Of a DNA stretch of 12,689 nt, positions 6,445 to 12,689 are shown piece by piece; position 1 is the first letter of the stretch, and each line of letters begins with the position of its first letter. Position numbers and translations under genes: made by a program. The notes below the pieces were generated by a model. The model was not told the origin of the DNA. It searched no databases and saw only the letters and a list, made by a program, of their open reading frames with translations. This DNA comes from an uncultured Clostridia bacterium (GTDB taxonomy: Bacteria; Bacillota; Clostridia; Oscillospirales; CAG-382), in NCBI GenBank assembly GCA_905235695.1, contig CAJOMW010000014.1:1-12689 (forward strand). The letters run 5' to 3'.

Positions 6445-7128
6445 ATGATAGAATTCAAGGACGTAAGCAAAACGTACGACGGCAAGACGTACGCGCTCAA
6501 AGACGTCAATCTTAAAATAGACGACGGTGAGTTTGTATTCATCGTCGGCCGTTCGGGCGCCGGCAAGACGACGCTCACAAAGCTCCTTCTGCGCGAGGAA
6601 AGAGTAACGAGCGGAAGACTTCTCATAAATCAATTCCGCCTCGATAAAATGCGTAACAGCAAGGTTCCGTACCTCCGCCGCACAATGGGCGTCGTATTCC
6701 AGGATTTCAGGCTGTTCCCGAAAAAGACGGTATACGAAAACGTGGCGTTTGCGATGCAGGTTATCGGAACGCCGAAAAATACGATAAAGACCAATGTTCC
6801 GATATTCGTTGAGGCAGTCGGGCTCAAGGACAGAATGGACGCTTTTCCCAAACAGCTCTCCGGCGGCGAAAAGCAGAGAGTCGCACTTGCAAGAGCCCTT
6901 GCGAACAATCCCAAGATTCTGATTGCCGACGAGCCGACGGGAAACATTGACCCCGAGATGAGCCTCGAGATAATGAACCTTCTCCTCGCTCTCAACAAGG
7001 AGCTCGGAAAGACGGTAATAGTAGTAACTCACGAAAAGGAGTTCGTTAACACCTTCAACCAGAGAGTCATCACAATCTCCGACGGTGTTATCGAGAGCGA
7101 CAGGATAGGCGGTATGTACAATGAATAA
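6445..7128 (+). CDS. ftsE: Cell-division ATP-binding protein FtsE
   Basis: FtsE is the cytoplasmic ATPase of the FtsEX complex, which does not transport a substrate but drives activation of peptidoglycan hydrolases at the division site or side wall. The 227-aa length is standard. Motifs in order are Walker A GRSGAGKTT (35-43), Q-loop Q86 in VVFQDFRLF, the signature LSGGEKQR (138-145), Walker B ILIADEPTGN (158-167) with E163, and the switch H196. VPYLRRTMGVVFQDFRL is typical of FtsE rather than of lipoprotein-export ATPases. Its last eight bases overlap ftsX, so the two proteins are translationally coupled. Confidence 0.97.
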   Translation: MIEFKDVSKTYDGKTYALKDVNLKIDDGEFVFIVGRSGAGKTTLTKLLLREERVTSGRLLINQFRLDKMRNSKVPYLRRTMGVVFQDFRLFPKKTVYENVAFAMQVIGTPKNTIKTNVPIFVEAVGLKDRMDAFPKQLSGGEKQRVALARALANNPKILIADEPTGNIDPEMSLEIMNLLLALNKELGKTVIVVTHEKEFVNTFNQRVITISDGVIESDRIGGMYNE

Positions 7129-8008
7129 ACTTAACTTTATTGTCGAAGGCTTCAAGGGCTTTTTCAGAAACGGCTTCAGAAGCGTGGCTTCGATACTCAT
7201 TCTCAGCTCGTCCCTTCTTCTGGTCGGAATATTTTCAACTTTGATAACCGTCATCAACCGCAGCATAAGCAGCATCGACGACTTCAACGAGGTAGTCGTA
7301 TATATGCAGCTCGACGCCTCTAAAGAGACGGTAGACGAGGCATATAAATCCATTGGCGAGCTCAAAAACGTAAAGAGCGTAACCTACGTTTCAAAGCAGG
7401 AAGCCCTCGAATCCGAAAAGGATAAATTCGGCGAGGATTACGCATACATATTCGAGTCTTACGACGACGCCACCAATCCCCTACCCGACTCCTTCAAAAT
7501 AGAGTATGAGGAGATAGACGGCATAGACGCACTTGTATACAATCTTGAAAGAACCGAGGGCGTAGACAAGGTAAAGAACAGATACGACATTGCAAAGAAT
7601 ATAGAAAACTTCAAGAGCGCCATATCTCTCGGCGGAACATGGCTTATGGTACTGCTTATAGCCGTATCCATCTTCGTCATAGCAAACACCATAAGGCTCA
7701 ATATGCATTCGAGAGAGATGGAGATAAACGTAATGAGAGTAATCGGCGCGACAAAGAGCTACATCACTATGCCGTTTGTCTGCGAAGGAGCTATAATCGG
7801 TCTTGTTTCCGGCGCGCTCGGTTATGTGATACAGTACTATCTGTACGCGCTACCGCTCACGGAGCTTGCCGCAAAATTCGACGGATACATAACCGTCCCC
7901 CCGTTCTCCGAGATGAACGTCATGTACCTGCCGATTTTCTTTGCAGCAGGTCTGGTTCTCGGCATATTCGGAAGCGCAATGGCGATAAGAAAATATATGA
8001 AGGTTTAA
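7121..8008 (+). CDS. ftsX: Cell-division permease-like protein FtsX
   Basis: FtsX is the membrane partner of FtsE; its extracellular domain engages a coiled-coil hydrolase or activator. The 295-aa protein has one membrane helix near the N-terminus (about 21-47), a large extracytoplasmic domain (about 48-168) containing the family's NPLPDSF (119-125), and three C-terminal helices (about 170-191, 218-242, 266-288). The cytoplasmic loop EINVMRVIGAT (201-211) is the conserved coupling region. The ATG at 7121 overlaps the end of ftsE, with an aggcgg ribosome-binding site at about 7106-7112. The gene order, ftsE then ftsX then a coiled-coil hydrolase, supports the assignment. Confidence 0.97.
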   Translation: MNKLNFIVEGFKGFFRNGFRSVASILILSSSLLLVGIFSTLITVINRSISSIDDFNEVVVYMQLDASKETVDEAYKSIGELKNVKSVTYVSKQEALESEKDKFGEDYAYIFESYDDATNPLPDSFKIEYEEIDGIDALVYNLERTEGVDKVKNRYDIAKNIENFKSAISLGGTWLMVLLIAVSIFVIANTIRLNMHSREMEINVMRVIGATKSYITMPFVCEGAIIGLVSGALGYVIQYYLYALPLTELAAKFDGYITVPPFSEMNVMYLPIFFAAGLVLGIFGSAMAIRKYMKV

Positions 8009-8009
8009 G

Positions 8010-8051
8010 CCGTATTTACAAGAGAAGGAAAAGGACACTGTAACAATACGG
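8010..8051 (+). promoter_or_regulatory. Imperfect hairpin touching the M23-gene ribosome-binding site
   Basis: ccgtat (8010-8015) plus ttaca (8016-8020) can pair with tgtaa (8039-8043) and atacgg (8046-8051): eleven pairs with a 2-nt bulge and an 18-nt loop. The last three bases of the stem are the first three of the CGGAGG ribosome-binding site, so folding could lower translation of the hydrolase relative to ftsEX. Confidence 0.35.
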
Positions 8052-8054
8052 AGG
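8049..8054 (+). promoter_or_regulatory. Ribosome-binding site that decides the M23-gene start
   Basis: CGGAGG at 8049-8054 ends one base before an ATG at 8056 but seven bases before the in-frame GTG at 8062. The spacing favours GTG as the start. Confidence 0.6.
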
Positions 8055-8061
8055 AATGAAC

Positions 8062-9267
8062 GTGAAGCATTTAAAAAAGCTGATAATTGCAGTCGTCTGC
8101 GCCGGCGCCGTAACAGGCTTTTGCGTGACGAGACCGAATATCGGCATACAGACCGAGGCACTTACGAATGCGGAGATACAAAGTCAGATAAACTCGCTTA
8201 ACGGAAAAGCGGACAAGGCAAAGAAGGAGCTAAGCGATCTTAAAGCCCTCGTAAGCAGTCAGAAGGCCGAGGAGAGCAACATCTCCGCACAGATAGAGAA
8301 TCTGAACCACGAGATAGCCCTCATCGACGAGCAGCTTTTTCTCACGGAGAGTCTTATAGAGCAGTTTGAAGAGCTGACCGCTCAGCAGACGCAGCAGATA
8401 GCGGAGCTTGAGAAGGAGATAGAAAAAGAGCAGAGAATGCTCGACGATATGATAAGAATGTCGTTTGAATACGGGGATTTCGGCAATGCTTTTGAATTTA
8501 TCTTCAGCGCCGAGGACTTTTCCGACCTTCTTTCGAGAATAGACCTCATATCGTATCACCTCTCCTACAACAACAAGGTGCTCGACAACTACAACAACTC
8601 TCTCATCTCCCTTGAAAACACCAAGGCTGAATACGAAAGATCAATTGCAGAGATGAACGAGTATATGGAGCAGCAGAAGGCGCTCCAGGCAGAGCTTGAG
8701 CAAAAGCAGAAGGAGGCCGAGGCAAGGCGCCAGGAGCTGCTTGCAAGCGTAGAAAGCTATGAGAGCGACCTTGCGGTAAAGCAGGCGGCGATAAACGAGC
8801 TGAACAACGAGGTAAAACGCCTTGCGGCAATGTTTGCAAAGGAAGACAATACGACCTATTCCGGTATCTTCCAGTTTCCGCTCCCCGCAAAGTACCGCTC
8901 GTCAATAACCTCCTACTACGGGTACAGAAAAGACCCCTTCACCGGTCAGACCGCATATCATAACGGATACGATTTTGCCGCTCCGAAAGGCACGGAGATA
9001 TACGCGGCGGACGCCGGCACGGTAGTCATCGCCGGTTGGAACGGCGGCTACGGCAACTGCGTAACCATAAACCACGGCGGCGGAATAATGTCGCTCTACG
9101 GCCACGCAAGCTCTCTTAACGTCGTTCCAGGCCAGCAGGTAAAGAAGGGCGATGTAATAGCGTACGTCGGCACGACCGGTCGCTCGACGGGCAACCACCT
9201 GCACTTCACCGTCTATAAGAACGGCAACCTCACTGACCCCGCTCCGTACATAGGACTTAAAGTATAA
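8062..9267 (+). CDS. Secreted coiled-coil M23 peptidase (EnvC-like, FtsEX partner)
   Basis: This is probably a peptidoglycan endopeptidase activated by FtsEX outside the membrane. The 401-aa protein (from GTG) has a signal peptide (KHLKKLIIAVVCAGAVTG in the first 20 residues), a long Glu/Lys/Gln-rich coiled coil in two arms (about 36-135 and 180-258) joined by a less regular segment around 136-175, and a C-terminal M23/LytM domain (about 270-395). The zinc and catalytic residues look intact: H300 and D304 in HNGYD, H348 in YGHAS, and H379 and H381 in GNHLHF. E. coli EnvC has the same layout but a degenerate, inactive LytM domain, while Firmicute FtsEX partners such as CwlO and PcsB use NlpC/P60 or CHAP domains. 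An alternative ATG at 8056 would add two residues. It follows ftsX by 53 bases. Confidence 0.92.
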   Translation: MKHLKKLIIAVVCAGAVTGFCVTRPNIGIQTEALTNAEIQSQINSLNGKADKAKKELSDLKALVSSQKAEESNISAQIENLNHEIALIDEQLFLTESLIEQFEELTAQQTQQIAELEKEIEKEQRMLDDMIRMSFEYGDFGNAFEFIFSAEDFSDLLSRIDLISYHLSYNNKVLDNYNNSLISLENTKAEYERSIAEMNEYMEQQKALQAELEQKQKEAEARRQELLASVESYESDLAVKQAAINELNNEVKRLAAMFAKEDNTTYSGIFQFPLPAKYRSSITSYYGYRKDPFTGQTAYHNGYDFAAPKGTEIYAADAGTVVIAGWNGGYGNCVTINHGGGIMSLYGHASSLNVVPGQQVKKGDVIAYVGTTGRSTGNHLHFTVYKNGNLTDPAPYIGLKV

Positions 9268-9274
9268 ACTGATT

Positions 9275-9299
9275 TTCAGTTGAATAATTCAGTTGAATA
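9275..9299. repeat. 12-bp direct repeat after the M23 gene
   Basis: ttcagttgaata occurs exactly at 9275-9286 and again at 9288-9299, one base apart. It lies directly before the double-hairpin repeat and may mark its insertion edge. Confidence 0.6.
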
Positions 9300-9349
9300 C
9301 GAGGCTTCGCCTCGCGCTCCACTTAGCCCCTTTTGTAAAAGGGGCTAAG
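9300..9349. repeat. Double-hairpin repeat, copy B
   Basis: The first hairpin is cgaggc-ttc-gcctcg (9300-9314). The second is cttagcccctttt (9322-9334) paired perfectly with aaaaggggctaag (9337-9349) around gt. It shares the ggcttcgcc core, the cca linker and the C-rich second stem with 294-331. No T-tract follows the second stem on the plus strand, so it is unlikely to be a main terminator. Confidence 0.65.
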
Positions 9350-9439
9350 AACACCAAAACTTTATATGTTAAGAAATTTATAATAATTTTTATAAGATCT
9401 AAATTTTGGTATGGACAAATAGGTTTGTTATACAGTCTG

Positions 9440-9465
9440 ACTGTCCGCAAAAGCGGACAGTTTTT
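9440..9465 (+). terminator. Intrinsic terminator between the M23 gene and ctpA
   Basis: actgtccgc (9440-9448) pairs perfectly with gcggacagt (9453-9461) around an aaaa loop, and the run ttttt follows (9461-9465). It should end transcripts from the ftsEX-M23 group, so the next gene would need read-through or its own promoter. I could not identify such a promoter downstream. Confidence 0.8.
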
Positions 9466-9526
9466 CCTAAGGCAAGAAAAAACGACGCAATACGACAATC
9501 ATAATCCGACTTGAAAGGAACTGCAA

Positions 9527-10774
9527 ATGAATAAAAACAAAAGAGGTCTGTTTTTGTGGAGAGTTCTCCCGATACTCGTTATACTGTTCGCTGCAACGGT
9601 GCTCGTTACGTGGCAGATAACCTACAACCACACCCGCCGCACACTTGAAGAGAAGTACACCGAAATGCTCCAAAGCACAAATCAGAGCAGCGATCTCAGC
9701 CGTCTTCTCTACAACGTAGACAACATCGTGCGCGGAAAATATATAGGAGAAATAGACGGCGAAAAGCTGACAGACTACACGATATCCGGCTACATCTACG
9801 GTCTCGGAGACAAGTACGCTTCTTACATGAGTGCGGACGAGTATTCGGAGTATATGCTTGCAAAGGACGGGCTGAGAATGGGAATAGGCATAAACGTAGT
9901 ATACGACGGCGACGAAAACGGGCTGTATATACTGAACGTATACGATGAGACGCCGGCGGCAGAGGCAGGCCTCGTGCCGGGCGAAGTAATAACGAGAGTA
10001 GAGGGCTCGTACGTTTCGGATATCGGGTACTACAAGGCGATAGAACTTATACGCGACGGCGACGAGGGCAGCAGCGTAAGCATAACCGTAAGAGCGAGCA
10101 GCGGTGCCGAGAGGACCGTATACGTTACGAGAAAGATAATAGAGGCGACAACCGTTACAAGCCGCAAGATAAGCGGCGACACGGGCGTGATAAGGATAAG
10201 CGAGTTTACAAAGGCGACGGCGGACGAATTTAAAAACGCAATACAGAGCCTTACGGTAAATGGCGTTGACAGATTTGTGTTTGACGTGAGAAACAATCCC
10301 GGCGGAGACCTTCAGGGCATAAGCAACACGCTCGACTTTCTGCTTCCCGAAGGAAACATCATAATAATAAATCAGAAAAACGGCATGCAGAGCACGATAG
10401 TATCCGACACGAGCGAATTCAGCGCTCCGATGGTAGTTCTCGCAAACGAAAACACGGCGAGTGCCGCTGAGCTGTTCACGGCGGCTCTGCGCGACTACGG
10501 CAAGGCGAAGATAGTCGGTAAGACCACCTACGGCAAGGGCGTAATGCAGGAGGTAATATCACTTCCAAACGGCGGTGCGGCAAGCATATCGGTCAGCACT
10601 TATCTGCCTCCGAGCGGCGTCAGCTACGACGGTATCGGAATAATTCCCGACTACGACGTATCCCTCCCGCCGGAAACGAACGGAAGATTCTACAGAATGA
10701 CCGACGAGGAGGACACGCAGCTGCAAAAGGCGCTTGAGATAATTGCGGATATGGAATTGGATATGATACAGTAA
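9527..10774 (+). CDS. Membrane-anchored S41 carboxy-terminal processing protease (CtpA-like)
   Basis: S41 proteases cleave target proteins from the C-terminus using a Ser-Lys dyad. This 415-aa protein has an uncleaved N-terminal membrane helix (about 8-30) placing the rest outside, an S41 N-terminal segment (about 55-115), a PDZ domain (about 115-203) that presents substrates, and the protease core with FDVRNNPGG (252-260). The nucleophile is S312 in NENTASAAE and the general base is K337 in GKTTYGKGVMQ, with Q341 following; all are intact. GIGIIPDYDV (369-378) is typical of the family end. The ATG at 9527 has GAAAGGAA six bases upstream. Bacterial Ctp proteases often trim or degrade peptidoglycan hydrolases, so the adjacent M23 protein is a natural candidate substrate (inference). 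Confidence 0.94.
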   Translation: MNKNKRGLFLWRVLPILVILFAATVLVTWQITYNHTRRTLEEKYTEMLQSTNQSSDLSRLLYNVDNIVRGKYIGEIDGEKLTDYTISGYIYGLGDKYASYMSADEYSEYMLAKDGLRMGIGINVVYDGDENGLYILNVYDETPAAEAGLVPGEVITRVEGSYVSDIGYYKAIELIRDGDEGSSVSITVRASSGAERTVYVTRKIIEATTVTSRKISGDTGVIRISEFTKATADEFKNAIQSLTVNGVDRFVFDVRNNPGGDLQGISNTLDFLLPEGNIIIINQKNGMQSTIVSDTSEFSAPMVVLANENTASAAELFTAALRDYGKAKIVGKTTYGKGVMQEVISLPNGGAASISVSTYLPPSGVSYDGIGIIPDYDVSLPPETNGRFYRMTDEEDTQLQKALEIIADMELDMIQ

Positions 10775-10783
10775 AGCAAATTT

Positions 10784-10904
10784 GGGCTGTAGCAAAATTC
10801 GCAGATTACACAAAAAAAGCGAGACAGCACGCAGGCTGTCCCCTACAAATATTTTTTAATATTGCATAAATTATGGGCTGTAACAATTCGTTTTGCTACA
10901 GCCC
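10784..10904. repeat. 14-bp inverted repeat around the convergent terminators
   Basis: gggctgtagcaaaa (10784-10797) is the exact reverse complement of ttttgctacagccc (10891-10904). A third, direct near-copy (gggctgtaacaattcg) lies at 10875-10890. The repeats bracket the minus-strand terminator at 10812-10842, and the last two copies form the plus-strand terminator stem. Confidence 0.65.
10812..10842 (-). terminator. Intrinsic terminator for the minus-strand uxuA/RNHCP genes
   Basis: On the minus strand, gacagc and gctgtc (10823-10840, 6-nt loop, extendable by a G-T and a G-C pair) are followed four bases later by seven T residues (10812-10818). It lies 72 bases after the RNHCP-gene stop. Confidence 0.7.
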
Positions 10905-10914
10905 ATTGCTTTTT
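10873..10914 (+). terminator. Intrinsic terminator for ctpA
   Basis: atgggctgta (10873-10882) and tacagcccat (10897-10906) form a perfect 10-bp stem with a 14-nt loop, followed three bases later by five T residues (10910-10914). The T-run touches the end of the convergent RNHCP gene, so the two transcription units are packed tail to tail. Confidence 0.7.
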
Positions 10915-11261
10915 CAGTTTCTGTTGACCGTAAGTCGTATAAGAAAATCCGTATCGTCGTACTGCTCGTCGGGAAGGGTACCCTTGCCGTCGGAAAGCGC
11001 CGCCTTGTTTCGCGTTACCGCTCCGCATTTTTGGCACTTCTGGGTTATGACGTATCCCTTTTTCGGATCAGGCTCGGCAAATACAGGCTTCATAAGGCCG
11101 CCGCATTCGCAGGCTCTGTCGCCGGGCAGAACGTCTACGTGCTTCGAGCAAAGACACCTCGGGCAGTGATTTCTGCTCGTGCGTCCGAGAGGCATCACCT
11201 CAAAGCCGCAGTTCTCGCATATAAATCCGCTGTCGTTTTTTGTAAAGCGCTTTTGCTCCAT
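10914..11261 (-). CDS. RNHCP domain protein (small zinc-ribbon-like)
   Basis: This 115-aa protein contains RNHCPRCLCSKH (30-41), the motif for which the RNHCP domain family is named. Four cysteine pairs suggest zinc binding: C15/C18, C33/C36, C51/C53 and C76/C79. The family's function is not established; metal or nucleic-acid binding is a guess from the cysteine pattern. The ATG at 11261 has AAGG about nine bases upstream. It starts 16 bases after the uxuA stop, so the two are probably co-transcribed, and its end abuts the plus-strand terminator of ctpA. No signal peptide or membrane segment is present, so it should be cytoplasmic. Confidence 0.9.
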   Translation of the reverse strand: MEQKRFTKNDSGFICENCGFEVMPLGRTSRNHCPRCLCSKHVDVLPGDRACECGGLMKPVFAEPDPKKGYVITQKCQKCGAVTRNKAALSDGKGTLPDEQYDDTDFLIRLTVNRN

Positions 11262-11277
11262 TTCACTTTTCCTTATC

Positions 11278-12327
11278 TCACTTTGCGTTGTCCTTTACGA
11301 CTGCTTCCCAGAGGCCGTTCAGATATGCCGCACCGAGAGCTCTGTCGTAGAGGCCGTAGCCCGGTCTGCCGTTCTCGCCCCATATCATTCTGCCGTGGTC
11401 GGGACGGATATATCCGTCGAAGTTCACGTCGTACATCGCCTTTATTATCTCGTACATATCGAGCGAGCCGCACTCGGACTTGTGAGCGGTTTCATTGAAG
11501 TTGCGATCGTTGTCGTACTTTATGTTTCTCGCGTGTACGAAGGGTATTCTGCCCTCCTTGCCGAAGCGGCGGATCATGCCGGGTATGTCGTTCTTGGGAT
11601 TTACGCCGAGCGAGCCGGTGCAGAGGGTGAGTCCGTTACAGGGAGAGTCCACAAGGCGGAGGAATCTTTCGAGATTCTCCTCGTTGGTTATAACTCTCGG
11701 AAGTCCGAATATGCCCCACGGCGGATCATCCGGGTGTATTGCCATCTTTACGTCGTACTCCTCGCAAACCGGGATTATCGCCTTGAGGAAGTACTCCATA
11801 TTCCTCCAGAGAGCCTCGTCGTCGATGTCCTTGTACTCCTCGAGGAGCTTGCCGAGTCCCTCCTTCGTGTAGCTGGAATCCCAGCCGGGAAGCGAGAGGT
11901 CGCCGGAGCGCGGATCCATGTCAAGAACCGCCTTGTCGCGGTATATCAGGGACGTCGAGCCGTCCTCGTTTACATAGTCAAGACTGCTTCTGAGCCAGTC
12001 GAACACGGGCATGAAGTTATAGCATATTACCTTTACGCCCTCTTTTCCGAGCCTGCGGATATTTTCGCAGTAAACTTCTATGTACTCGTCGCGCGAGGGC
12101 TTTCCGAGCTTTATGTCCTCGTGTACGGGAACGCTCTCGACAACATCAAACTTTAAGTTGTGCGCTGCCGCCTTTTCCTTGATGTCTCTTATTGCCTCTA
12201 CCGGCCATACCTTGCCGGGAGCAACAGAGTAAACCGCCGATACGATGCTGTCCATCGCCGGTATCTGCGATATGTACTGCAGAGTTACCGGATCTGAGTC
12301 GCCGTACCACCTGAAACTCATCTTCAT
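11278..12327 (-). CDS. uxuA: Mannonate dehydratase (UxuA)
   Basis: UxuA removes water from D-mannonate to give 2-keto-3-deoxygluconate in glucuronate breakdown; it is a cytoplasmic, metal-dependent TIM-barrel enzyme. The 349-aa protein starts with the family's MKMSFRWYG. Likely metal ligands are H198 in IHPDDPPWG, C236 in LTLCTGS, H265 in VHARN and D310 in RPDHGR, with H311 and a nearby Tyr (Y324 or Y327) as catalytic candidates. PPWGIFGLPRV is a further family signature. The ATG at 12327 has AAAAGGAG nine bases upstream. No uxuB, uxaC, kdgK or uronate transporter is visible; the neighbours are a DnaC-type ATPase 32 bases upstream and the RNHCP gene 16 bases downstream, an unusual setting. 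Confidence 0.96.
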   Translation of the reverse strand: MKMSFRWYGDSDPVTLQYISQIPAMDSIVSAVYSVAPGKVWPVEAIRDIKEKAAAHNLKFDVVESVPVHEDIKLGKPSRDEYIEVYCENIRRLGKEGVKVICYNFMPVFDWLRSSLDYVNEDGSTSLIYRDKAVLDMDPRSGDLSLPGWDSSYTKEGLGKLLEEYKDIDDEALWRNMEYFLKAIIPVCEEYDVKMAIHPDDPPWGIFGLPRVITNEENLERFLRLVDSPCNGLTLCTGSLGVNPKNDIPGMIRRFGKEGRIPFVHARNIKYDNDRNFNETAHKSECGSLDMYEIIKAMYDVNFDGYIRPDHGRMIWGENGRPGYGLYDRALGAAYLNGLWEAVVKDNAK

Positions 12328-12359
12328 AGTGATTTTCTCCTTTTGCTTTTATTTCAATT

Positions 12360-12689
12360 TTATTTTTTCTCTATGGCTTTCTTTATCCTTATGTCCTCTC
12401 CGAAAAACTTAAACGTTCTGAACGAGCCTATAAGGCGCGAATTTATTCTGTCATCGTAATTCTTCTTGAACAGCTCGGAGTCGTCGAGGTTTGTGTTTAT
12501 TATCATCGCTTTTCCGGTTATAATGCGCGTGTTCAGCAGATTATACAGCACAGACTGCGTAAAGCTGCTCTTGAACTCCGTACCGAGGTCGTCAATTATG
12601 AGAAGCTCGCAGAGCATATATTTTTCCGTGAGATCGTGCGGCATATCGGCGTTCCTTGAGAAGGTCTCCGCCTCGTATGCGTGCATTAT
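12360..12689 (-). CDS. DnaC/DnaI-type replication ATPase, C-terminal part
   Basis: The gene runs off the right edge; only the last 109 or so residues are visible. They match the AAA+ helicase-loader family (DnaC, DnaI, IstB-like). Walker B is LLIIDDLGTE, sensor 1 is the region around MIINTN, and the arginine/sensor region is DDRINSRLIGSF, followed by the typical end FFGEDIR. In this family LGTE followed by a SF-x-x-S-x-L-x-N-L-x-NTR pattern is characteristic of clostridial chromosomal versions rather than IS21 IstB. Such proteins load the replicative helicase. The start, Walker A and N-terminal domain are outside the window. No terminator lies between it and uxuA, so co-transcription is possible. 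Confidence 0.85.
   Translation of the reverse strand: MMHAYEAETFSRNADMPHDLTEKYMLCELLIIDDLGTEFKSSFTQSVLYNLLNTRIITGKAMIINTNLDDSELFKKNYDDRINSRLIGSFRTFKFFGEDIRIKKAIEKK

Noticed and set aside
6436..7365. 309-codon open frame on the minus strand opposite ftsE and ftsX
   Set aside because: It spans two well-supported genes in antisense and has no recognisable domain.
9379..9384. TATAAT as a promoter for ctpA
   Set aside because: No -35 lies about 17 bases upstream, the region is AT-rich so the hexamer is cheap, and a terminator stands between it and ctpA.
11179..12156. 325-codon open frame on the plus strand opposite uxuA
   Set aside because: It is antisense to uxuA, whose active-site motifs are all intact, and it shows no domain or ribosome-binding site.

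Overview
The window looks like a chromosomal segment of a gut-type Clostridia (Firmicutes), perhaps near Oscillospirales or Christensenellales. This rests on gene content and style: AGGAG-type Shine-Dalgarno sites, heavy use of ATA and AGA codons, an AT-rich regulatory region, an FtsEX plus M23 hydrolase cluster, and palindromic intergenic repeats of the kind common in such genomes. The genus cannot be set from the sequence alone. I see no phage, transposase, CRISPR array, tRNA or rRNA.

Layout. (1) 1-403 has no gene. It is packed with perfect short hairpins, a double-hairpin repeat, a near-direct repeat, and a 7-bp-periodic repeat that runs into the end of dapB. (2) 404-2129, minus strand, is dapA-dapB, the first two committed steps from aspartate semialdehyde toward lysine and meso-diaminopimelate. 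(3) 2130-2657 is a divergent regulatory region. On the minus strand it carries a consensus promoter, a lysine riboswitch and an intrinsic terminator ahead of dapA. On the plus strand it carries a consensus promoter for prmA. (4) 2658-6330, plus strand, holds prmA and rsmE (ribosome methyltransferases, overlapping), an unrecognised multi-pass membrane protein, and a PucR/CdaR-type regulator. (5) 6445-10774, plus strand, holds ftsE-ftsX, a secreted coiled-coil M23 peptidase and a membrane-anchored S41 (CtpA-like) protease. A repeat and a terminator sit between the M23 gene and the protease. (6) 10775-10913 is a convergent terminator region. (7) 10914-12689, minus strand, holds the C-terminal part of a DnaC/DnaI-type ATPase, then uxuA, then a small RNHCP zinc protein.

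How the genes work together. Lysine in the cell should switch off dapA-dapB through the riboswitch. FtsE and FtsX form an ABC complex that, in relatives, activates a peptidoglycan hydrolase through a coiled-coil arm. The next gene encodes such an arm fused to an M23 domain with all expected catalytic residues, and the following S41 protease could control the amount or processing of that hydrolase. PrmA and RsmE modify ribosomal protein L11 and 16S rRNA. UxuA belongs to hexuronate breakdown, but none of its usual partners is visible.

I did not find a clearly new multi-gene system. The observations most worth checking are the repeat-rich left edge, the repeat-derived end of DapB, the inverted repeat over the dapA promoter, the hairpin at the M23 ribosome-binding site, and the FtsEX/M23/S41/PucR neighbourhood.
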